Shown: positions 58,220 to 64,000 of the stretch, in pieces
Numbering within the stretch: the first letter of the stretch is position 1
How the letters are laid out: the number at the start of each line of letters is the position of its first letter
From: Bradyrhizobium mercantei
GTDB lineage: Bacteria > Pseudomonadota > Alphaproteobacteria > Rhizobiales > Xanthobacteraceae
NCBI RefSeq assembly: GCF_001982635.1
Contig: NZ_MKFI01000006.1
Location: 293,113 to 357,112 of the forward strand
Reading direction: 5' to 3'
DNA: 64,000 bases
Position numbers and translations under genes: made by a program
Notes under the pieces: model-generated
Told to the model about the DNA's origin: nothing
Database searches by the model: none
The model's input: the letters and a program-made list of their open reading frames with translations, nothing else

Positions 58220-58873
58220 GTGCTTCGCGTCACCGGCCTGACCAAGAGTTACCGCTCTGCTGGTGAAGACGTCGCGGTGCTGCGCGGCGTCGACCTTGCC
58301 GTTGCAACCGGCGAGAGCGTGGCGCTGACCGGTGAATCCGGCAGCGGCAAGAGCACGCTGCTGCATCTGATCGCGGGGCTGGATGCCGCCGACAGCGGCG
58401 AGATCGCCCTCGCCGACAGCGTCGTCTCCCGCCTCAACGATGCCGGCCGCGCCGAGCTGCGCCGCGACCGGCTCGGCCTCGTCTTCCAGCAGTTCAATTT
58501 GATCCCGAGCCTGACGGTCGCGGACAATCTGGTGTTCCAGTCGCGCATCGCCGGCCGGCACGATGCGGCCTGGCTCGACGAGCTGGTCGAGCGCCTCGGC
58601 CTCAAGAATTTCCTCAGGCGCTATCCCGAGCAATTGTCCGGCGGCCAGCAGCAGCGCGTCGCGATCGGCCGCGCGCTGGCGCCGAAGCCGCTGTTGCTGC
58701 TCGCCGACGAGCCGACCGGCAATCTCGACGAGGACACCGCCGACGAGGTGCTGCGTCTCGCGCGCGATCTGGTTGTTCGCACCGGCTGCGGTTTCCTGAT
58801 GGTCACCCACAGCGCCCGGCTCGCCGCGACGCTCGACCGCCAGGTCAACCTGCATGCTGGAGTCATTGCGTGA
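58220..58873 (+). CDS. ABC transporter ATPase (LolD/AttE-type)
   Basis: A 217-residue ATPase. Walker A is LTGESGSGKSTLLHLIAGLD, signature YPEQLSGGQQQRVAIGRAL, Walker B LLLLADEPTGNLDEDTADEV, and switch His VTHSARLAATLD. LolD/MacB-type Q-loop LVFQQFNLIPSLTVADNL. It energises the large permease that starts at 58870, overlapping its stop by four bases. I call the GTG at 58220 (MLRVTGLTKSYR). A GAGG Shine-Dalgarno at 58182-58185 is followed after seven bases by an ATC codon (58193) in frame, so a nine-codon longer, non-ATG start is an alternative. Confidence 0.9.
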   Translation: MLRVTGLTKSYRSAGEDVAVLRGVDLAVATGESVALTGESGSGKSTLLHLIAGLDAADSGEIALADSVVSRLNDAGRAELRRDRLGLVFQQFNLIPSLTVADNLVFQSRIAGRHDAAWLDELVERLGLKNFLRRYPEQLSGGQQQRVAIGRALAPKPLLLLADEPTGNLDEDTADEVLRLARDLVVRTGCGFLMVTHSARLAATLDRQVNLHAGVIA

Positions 58874-61329
58874 GGCGCCCGCTATGGATCCTCGCGGTGC
58901 TGCTCAGCCACTGGCGGCGGCATCCGATGCAGCTCGCGACGCTGCTGATCGGGCTGATCTCGGCGACCGCGCTGTGGAGCGGCGTGCAGGCGCTGAACCA
59001 GCAGGCGCGCATCGCCTATGACCGCGCCGCCGCAACCTTCGGCGGCTCGCGCACCGCTGTTCTCGTCAGCAAAGACAGCGCGACCTTCCCGCAACAGCTG
59101 TTCGTCGATCTGCGCCGCGCCGGCTGGCCGGTGTCGCCGATGCTGGAGGGCCGCGTCCAGATCGACGGGCGCAGCTTCCGCCTGCTCGGCGTCGAGCCGG
59201 TGACGCTGCCCTCCGAGGTCGGCAACGCGCCGGCGGTCGGACGCGGCAGCCTGCAATCCTTCGTCACGCCGCCGGGCGAAATGCTGGTGGCGGGCGAGAC
59301 GCTGCGCGACCTCGGCCTCAGGGAAGGCGAGCGGCCGCAGGCCAACGGCACGAGCCTGCCGCCGCTGCGCCTGCAGGCGGAGCTCGCGCCCGGCGCGCTG
59401 GTGGTCGATATCGGCATCGCGCAAGACATTTTGAAGATGCCCGGTCAGGTGTCGCGCCTGCTGGTCGGCAAATCCAAAGCGCCGCACGCAACGCTTGAAA
59501 GCGTTGCCGGTGAAAAACTCCGTCTGGTCGAGCCGAGCGCCGAGAGCGACCTCGAACGGCTGACCGACAGTTTCCATCTCAACCTCACCGCATTCGGCCT
59601 GCTGTCGTTCTTCGTCGGGCTGTTCATCGTCAACTCCGCAATCGGGCTCGCCTTCGAACAGCGTCTGCCGATGCTGCGCACGCTGCGCGCCTGCGGGGTC
59701 TCGGCGCGGATGCTCAACACCGTGCTTGTGATCGAGCTGGTGTCGCTGGCGCTGGTCGCGGGCCTGATCGGGCTGGTCTGCGGCTATTTCATCGCGGCAG
59801 CCTTGCTGCCCGACGTCGCGGCCTCGCTGCGCGGGCTCTATGGCGCGCAGATTCCCGGCCAGCTTTCGCTCAAACCCGTCTGGTGGTTCGCCGGCATCGC
59901 GATCAGCATCCTCGGCGCGCTCGCCGCGGCCGCCGCGAGCCTCGCCAAGGCGATCCGGATGCCGGTGCTGGCCACGGCGCAGCCGCAGGCCTGGCAGCAC
60001 GCGCAGCGCCGCTGGCTGATCTTCCAGAGCGCGACGGCGCTCGCGGTGTTTGCGGTCGCAGCAGTGCTCATCCAATTCGGCGATTCCCTGATCGCGGGCT
60101 TTGCGGTGCTGGCCGCCCTGATGCTCGGCGCGGCATTGATTCTGCCGATGGTGCTGCAGATCGCGCTCGCGATCGGCCAGCGCAGCGCGCGGGCGCCGGT
60201 CGGCATCTGGTTCTGGGCCGACAGCCGCCAGCAGCTGTCGGGGCTGTCGCTGGCGCTGATGGCGCTGCTGCTCGCGCTCGCCGTCAATGTCGGGGTCGGC
60301 ACCATGGTGGAGAGTTTCAGCCGCACTTTCCTGGTCTGGCTCGACGGCCGCCTCGCCGCCGACATCTACATCAGCGCCGCCAGCGACACGCAGGCAAAGG
60401 AGATCAAGGCCTGGCTGCGCGACCGGCCGGAGGTTGATGCTATCCTGCCCGGCGGCCGCGCCGACACCCAGCTCGGCGGCGCGCCGATCGAGGTGCTCGG
60501 CCTGCCCGACCACACCACCTATCGCGACAATTGGCCGTTGCTCGAGAGCACCGCGAATGCCTGGGTCAGGCTGCGCCCGGGCGACACGTGTCTGGTCAGC
60601 GAGCAACTGTCGCGGCGGATGAAGCTCGCCATCGGCGATCACATCGAGGTGCCTGCCCCCGGCGGCAGCTGGCCGCTCGAGATCGTCGGCATCTATGCCG
60701 ATTACGGCAACCCCAAGGGCCAGATCGCGGTCAACTTCGCCGCGCTGACGCGCCGCTTCCCGCAGACACCGCAGACCCGGCTCGGGCTCCGCGTCGCGCC
60801 CGATCGCATCCCGGCGCTGATCGCGGCGTTGCAGGAAAAATTCGGCCTCGACGACCGCAACATTGCCGACCAGGCGACGATGAAACGGGAATCCAAGCGG
60901 GTGTTCAATCGCACCTTCTCGGTGACCGCGGCGCTCAACGCCTTCACCCTCGGCGTCGCCGGCATCGCGCTGCTGACCAGCCTGCTCACGCTCGCCAATT
61001 CGCGGCTGCCGCAGCTCGCGCCGCTGTGGGCGATCGGCCTGACGCGGCGGCGGCTCGCGGCGCTCGAACTGTTGAAGACCATGGCGGTGGCGCTGATCAC
61101 CGCGCTGTTCGCGCTGCCGCTCGGCCTTTTGGTGGCGTGGTGCCTGCTTGCGATCGTCAACGTCAAGGCGTTCGGCTGGCGGCTACCGTTCCAGGTCTTT
61201 CCGCTGCAACTGATCGAGCTGCTCGCGGTGGCGATGGCGGCCGCGCTCTGTGCCGCAGCGCTGCCGGTTGCTAGACTGGCCCGCATGCAGCCGGCCACCC
61301 TGATCCGGACCTTCGTCAATGAACGCTAG
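58870..61329 (+). CDS. FtsX-like ABC transporter permease
   Basis: An 819-residue permease. It has an N-terminal helix (LLIGLISATALWSGVQALNQ), a large soluble loop, a FtsX-type helix bundle in the middle (about residues 230-350) and a second bundle at the C-terminus, with the conserved MLRTLRACGVSARML and LPQLAPLWAIGLTRRRLAAL segments. Two FtsX domains in one chain are typical of AttF/AttG-like fused permeases. It probably exports or extracts a lipid-linked substrate with the upstream ATPase and the downstream lipocalin-like protein. It starts with GTG at 58870. Confidence 0.88.
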   Translation: MRRPLWILAVLLSHWRRHPMQLATLLIGLISATALWSGVQALNQQARIAYDRAAATFGGSRTAVLVSKDSATFPQQLFVDLRRAGWPVSPMLEGRVQIDGRSFRLLGVEPVTLPSEVGNAPAVGRGSLQSFVTPPGEMLVAGETLRDLGLREGERPQANGTSLPPLRLQAELAPGALVVDIGIAQDILKMPGQVSRLLVGKSKAPHATLESVAGEKLRLVEPSAESDLERLTDSFHLNLTAFGLLSFFVGLFIVNSAIGLAFEQRLPMLRTLRACGVSARMLNTVLVIELVSLALVAGLIGLVCGYFIAAALLPDVAASLRGLYGAQIPGQLSLKPVWWFAGIAISILGALAAAAASLAKAIRMPVLATAQPQAWQHAQRRWLIFQSATALAVFAVAAVLIQFGDSLIAGFAVLAALMLGAALILPMVLQIALAIGQRSARAPVGIWFWADSRQQLSGLSLALMALLLALAVNVGVGTMVESFSRTFLVWLDGRLAADIYISAASDTQAKEIKAWLRDRPEVDAILPGGRADTQLGGAPIEVLGLPDHTTYRDNWPLLESTANAWVRLRPGDTCLVSEQLSRRMKLAIGDHIEVPAPGGSWPLEIVGIYADYGNPKGQIAVNFAALTRRFPQTPQTRLGLRVAPDRIPALIAALQEKFGLDDRNIADQATMKRESKRVFNRTFSVTAALNAFTLGVAGIALLTSLLTLANSRLPQLAPLWAIGLTRRRLAALELLKTMAVALITALFALPLGLLVAWCLLAIVNVKAFGWRLPFQVFPLQLIELLAVAMAAALCAAALPVARLARMQPATLIRTFVNER

Positions 61330-62404
61330 CCGCACGATCACGCGCCGCGCCTTCGCAGGCGGCGCGTTGGCGCTCGCAATGGGCCGCAAGTCGTTCGCGC
61401 AGGGCTTTGCCGGGCTTGGCGAGACGGCTGAAGGCTTTGCCGCCGTCACGCCGGGCAAGCCATTCGCATTCCCCGCCGATCACGGGCCGCATCCCGAGTT
61501 CCGGATTGAATGGTGGTATGTGACGGCGAACCTGTCCGACACGAGCGGTGCAGCCTATGGCGCACAATGGACGCTGTTCCGCCAGGCCATCAAGCCGGGC
61601 GGGCCGGCCGAGGGCTGGGCCAACCAGCAGCTCTGGATGGGCCACGCGGCGGTGACCAGCGCCGCCACGCATCGCTTCGGCGAGACGTTTGCGCGCGGCG
61701 GCATCGGCCAGGCCGGTGTCGAGGCCGTGCCGTTCCGTGCCTGGATCGATGCCTGGGAGATCCGCGGGCTCGATGCCTTTGATCCGCAGCGCGTCGCGCC
61801 GCTCGAGCTCAAGGCCTCCGCCGCCGACTTCTCAACCGCACTTCGCCTCGATGCCGAGCATCCGCTGGTGCTGCAAGGCGACCACGGCTACAGCCGCAAA
61901 TCGGATCGCGGACAGGCCTCCTATTATTACAGCCAGCCGTTCTACCAGGCTTCCGGCCGCATCGTGATCGACAACAAACCGGTCGACGTCACCGGCATGG
62001 CCTGGATGGATCGCGAATGGAGCAGCCAGCCGCTGGCCGCTGACCAGACCGGTTGGGACTGGTTCTCATTGCATCTGCCCGGCGACGAGAAGCTGATGCT
62101 GTACCGGCTGCGCCAGAAGGACGGCCGCGAGAACCTGTTCGGCAACTGGATCACGCCGGACGGCCGCTCGGCCGAGATCGCAGCCGCCGGCAACAGCATC
62201 ACGCCGATCACAAGCAGCGAGATCGGCGGCCGCAAGCTGCCGACATCGTGGCGCGTGAACCTGCCCGCGCGCGGCCTTGCCATCGAGACCACGCCGCTCA
62301 ATCCCAAGAGCTGGATGGGAACCAGCTTCCCCTATTGGGAAGGCCCGATCCGCTTTTCAGGCAGCCACGCCGGGTTAGGCTATCTTGAGATGACCGGATA
62401 CTGA
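61319..62404 (+). CDS. Lipocalin-like AttH/CrtC-domain protein
   Basis: A 361-residue exported protein with a Tat-like leader (RTITRRAFAGGALALAMGRK). It shows the CrtC/AttH signature EWWYVTANLSD, then a beta-barrel repeat with WMDREWSSQPLAADQTGWDW and SLHLPGDEKLMLYRLRQKDG. CrtC-type members hydrate carotenoids; AttH members lie beside the AttEFG transporter, as here, so the AttH role (substrate handling at the membrane) is favoured. It overlaps the permease gene (stop at 61327-61329) by 11 bases, supporting one operon. Confidence 0.87.
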   Translation: MNASRTITRRAFAGGALALAMGRKSFAQGFAGLGETAEGFAAVTPGKPFAFPADHGPHPEFRIEWWYVTANLSDTSGAAYGAQWTLFRQAIKPGGPAEGWANQQLWMGHAAVTSAATHRFGETFARGGIGQAGVEAVPFRAWIDAWEIRGLDAFDPQRVAPLELKASAADFSTALRLDAEHPLVLQGDHGYSRKSDRGQASYYYSQPFYQASGRIVIDNKPVDVTGMAWMDREWSSQPLAADQTGWDWFSLHLPGDEKLMLYRLRQKDGRENLFGNWITPDGRSAEIAAAGNSITPITSSEIGGRKLPTSWRVNLPARGLAIETTPLNPKSWMGTSFPYWEGPIRFSGSHAGLGYLEMTGY

Positions 62405-62512
62405 AACGCCGACAGAAGATCGGCGCCGCCAAGAATAGGTCCTGCTTGTCACACCGGGCGGCGCTGCCGCGTCATGACATCGGGGCCAATGGAATGAGAG
62501 GAAACGCCGGAC

Positions 62513-62902
62513 ATGTACCATTACACAGCCATCGTCACCTGCCTTGCGGTCGCGTTCTATTTCTTCACCACCACCCAGGTCGCGCGCGCCCGCGTCGCCT
62601 ACGGCATCAAGCTGCCGGCGATTTCAGGCAATCCGGATTTCGAGCGCATCTTCCGCATCCAGATGAACACGCTGGAGTGGATGCCGATCTTCCTGCCGTC
62701 GCTCTGGCTGTTCGCGATCTATATCGGCGACGCCGCGGCCGCAGTCATCGGCGCGATCTGGGTCGTCGGCCGCATCGTCTACTTCATCGGTTATCGCGAG
62801 GCGGTGGCGAAACGCAGCCGAGGTTTTGGCATCCAGGCGACGGCCGCCATCATCTTGTGGGCCGGCGCGATCGGCGGCGCGGTGTGGCGGCTGGTGCATT
62901 GA
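62513..62902 (+). CDS. MAPEG family membrane protein
   Basis: A 129-residue four-helix membrane protein. It has the MAPEG loop motif FERIFRIQMNTLEWMPIFLP between helices 1 and 2 and GRIVYFIGYREAVAKRSRGF at the third helix, both diagnostic for the eicosanoid/glutathione-metabolism superfamily. Bacterial members may bind glutathione, but function is not known. Start ATG at 62513 lies 108 bases after the AttH gene and could share its operon. Confidence 0.9.
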   Translation: MYHYTAIVTCLAVAFYFFTTTQVARARVAYGIKLPAISGNPDFERIFRIQMNTLEWMPIFLPSLWLFAIYIGDAAAAVIGAIWVVGRIVYFIGYREAVAKRSRGFGIQATAAIILWAGAIGGAVWRLVH

Positions 62903-62928
62903 GGCCGAGACGCCGCCACAACCACCAA

Positions 62929-63050
62929 CGTCGTCCTGGCGAAAGCCAGGACCCATAACCACAGGGCGTGGTTATGGGCCATCTGACGGCCACAGCGTGG
63001 CGCAACAACATCCAGCCGGGGTAATGGGTCCTGGCTTTCGCCAGGACGAC
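62929..63050. repeat. 122-bp dispersed inverted repeat, family A copy 3
   Basis: It starts CGTCGTCCTGGCGAAAGCCA, then GGACCCATAACCAC, and ends TAATGGGTCCTGGCTTTCGC with CAGGACGAC. Its inner GACGGCCACAGCGTGGCGCAAC matches the reverse complement of copy 1, so this copy lies in the opposite orientation. It is between the MAPEG and convergent binding-protein genes. Confidence 0.9.
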
Positions 63051-63058
63051 ACCACCGT

Positions 63059-64000
63059 TTACTTGGTCAGCGGGCAGCCGCTTTCCTTGGCGGTGAAGAA
63101 GGCCTTGTCGCCGGGCACCACGGCGAGCTGCTTGTAATAGTCCCACGGCTTCTTCGACTCCGAGGGCTTCTTGACCTCGAACAGATACATGTCGTGCACC
63201 ATGCGGCCGTTCGCGAGCACCTTGCCCTGCGCGAAGGCGTCGTCGACCGGCAGCTCCTTCAGCTTCTTCGTCACCGTGTCGGAGTCCTTGGTGCCGGCGG
63301 CCTTCACCGCTTTCAGATAGCTCAGCGTCGCTGAATAGGTGCCCGCCTGGATCATGTTCGGCATGCGGCCCGTGCGCTTGAAGAAGCGCTCGGAGAAGGC
63401 GCGCGTCTTGTCATCGCGATCCCAGTAGAAGCCCTCGGTCAGGACCAGCCCCTGTGCGGTCTCAAGTCCGAGACCATGCACGTCCGAAAGGACCATGAGC
63501 AGGCCGGCGAGCTTCTGACCGCCCTTCACGATACCGAATTCGGCCGCCTGCTTGATCGAATTGACCGTGTCGAGACCGGCATTGGCGAGCCCGATGACCT
63601 TGGCCTTCGAGCTCTGCGCCTGCAGCAGGAAAGAGGAGAAGTCCGACGAGTTGAGCGGCACGCGAACCGAGCCCAATACCTTACCGCCACTCTCTTTCAC
63701 GATTTCGCTGGTGTCCTTTTCCAGCGCATAGCCGAAGGCATAGTCGGCGGTCAGGAAGAACCAGGTATCGCCGCCGGCGTGCACCAGCGCGCTGCCGGTG
63801 CCGACGGCGAGTGCGCGGGTGTCAAACGCCCAATGGAAGCCGTAGGGCGTGCAGGCATCGCCGGTGATGCGCGAGGTCGCTGCACCCACGACGATGTCGA
63901 TCTTCTTCTTCTCGTTGGACAGTTCCTGCACCGCGAGCGCGACCGAAGACGTCGTCAGCTCGGTGATCATGTCGACGCCCTCGGTGTCGTACCAGCGACG
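63059..64000 (-). CDS. Branched-chain amino acid-type ABC transporter binding protein, C-terminal part (cut at window end)
   Basis: A partial reverse-strand gene running off the window end; 313 codons are visible, continuing in frame upstream of the Met at 63970 as RRWYDTEGVD. It belongs to the type I periplasmic binding-protein fold of LivJ-like proteins: WFFLTADYAFGYALEKDTSE, VPLNSSDFSSFLLQAQSSKA, and TYSATLSYLKAVKAAGTKDS are diagnostic. The N-terminal signal peptide and first lobe are outside the window. No transport partners are seen inside the window. The ligand could be branched-chain amino acids, urea or other compounds. Confidence 0.9.
   Translation of the reverse strand, partial: RRWYDTEGVDMITELTTSSVALAVQELSNEKKKIDIVVGAATSRITGDACTPYGFHWAFDTRALAVGTGSALVHAGGDTWFFLTADYAFGYALEKDTSEIVKESGGKVLGSVRVPLNSSDFSSFLLQAQSSKAKVIGLANAGLDTVNSIKQAAEFGIVKGGQKLAGLLMVLSDVHGLGLETAQGLVLTEGFYWDRDDKTRAFSERFFKRTGRMPNMIQAGTYSATLSYLKAVKAAGTKDSDTVTKKLKELPVDDAFAQGKVLANGRMVHDMYLFEVKKPSESKKPWDYYKQLAVVPGDKAFFTAKESGCPLTK

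Noticed and set aside
1..64000. tRNA, rRNA, prophage or integrative element
   Set aside because: No cloverleaf or rRNA segment, integrase or transposase was recognised anywhere in the window; codon style is uniform.

Overview
This is a GC-rich chromosomal segment from an alphaproteobacterium. It most resembles the Bradyrhizobium/Rhodopseudomonas group: small SRP RNA directly upstream of dnaX, a sox thiosulfate-oxidation operon, a short-Q-loop bd oxidase, pimeloyl-type acyl-CoA dehydrogenases, many single-domain transporters, and a dense set of short palindromic intergenic repeats. That assignment is an inference from gene content and style; no rRNA or tRNA is present to confirm it. I see no phage, transposase, integrase, CRISPR array or defence island.

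Layout. 1-3.5 kb: 5' end of dnaX (reverse), SRP RNA, HIT protein, NudC, PfkB kinase and an Lrp regulator with an AT-rich palindrome before it. 3.6-12.2 kb: small membrane protein and chemoreceptor, then on the reverse strand a phosphomannomutase-type enzyme, a retroviral-type aspartic protease, an NCS1 permease and the HrpB helicase. 12.4-16.1 kb: acyltransferase, ECF-like sigma factor with a downstream Rho-independent terminator, and a CcdA/thioredoxin pair. 16.2-18.7 kb: cyanide-insensitive-type bd oxidase cydAB plus a 42-residue DUF2474-like membrane peptide. 18.9-33.9 kb: L,D-transpeptidase, orphan amino-acid binding protein, two acyl-CoA dehydrogenases, a CMD-family protein, VOC protein, DUF2938/methyltransferase pair facing a MerR regulator, two MFS carriers, an orphan HicB facing a methyltransferase, a prolyl oligopeptidase-type peptidase and a DUF938 protein.

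34.1-40.6 kb: the most coherent metabolic block, soxX-Y-Z-A-K-B, two exported DsrE-type proteins and an ETHE1-rhodanese fusion. SoxXA attaches thiosulfate to the SoxY cysteine arm, SoxZ partners SoxY, SoxK probably supports SoxXA, and SoxB releases sulfate. No soxCD is present here, so sulfane sulfur left on SoxY needs another exit; the DsrE proteins and the persulfide dioxygenase-rhodanese are natural candidates (inference). 40.8-46.1 kb: cobalamin uptake, with btuFCD on the reverse strand and a cobalamin riboswitch plus TonB receptor on the forward strand.

46.3-64 kb: a 56-aa acidic/basic small protein, an ATP-grasp protein whose C-terminus is encoded by a repeat, MFS, a 62-aa small protein, CYTH-CHAD protein, MarR regulator divergent from a CLC chloride transporter around a shared palindrome, an amidohydrolase, MFS, an exported methyltransferase-like protein, an AttEFGH-like ABC/permease/lipocalin-hydrolase operon, a MAPEG protein, and the C-terminal part of a branched-chain amino acid binding protein that runs off the end.

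At least eight families of intergenic inverted repeats occur. Several supply stop codons or C-terminal codons to the neighbouring genes. Many start codons were re-chosen by Shine-Dalgarno spacing, signal peptides and gene overlap, as stated per entry.
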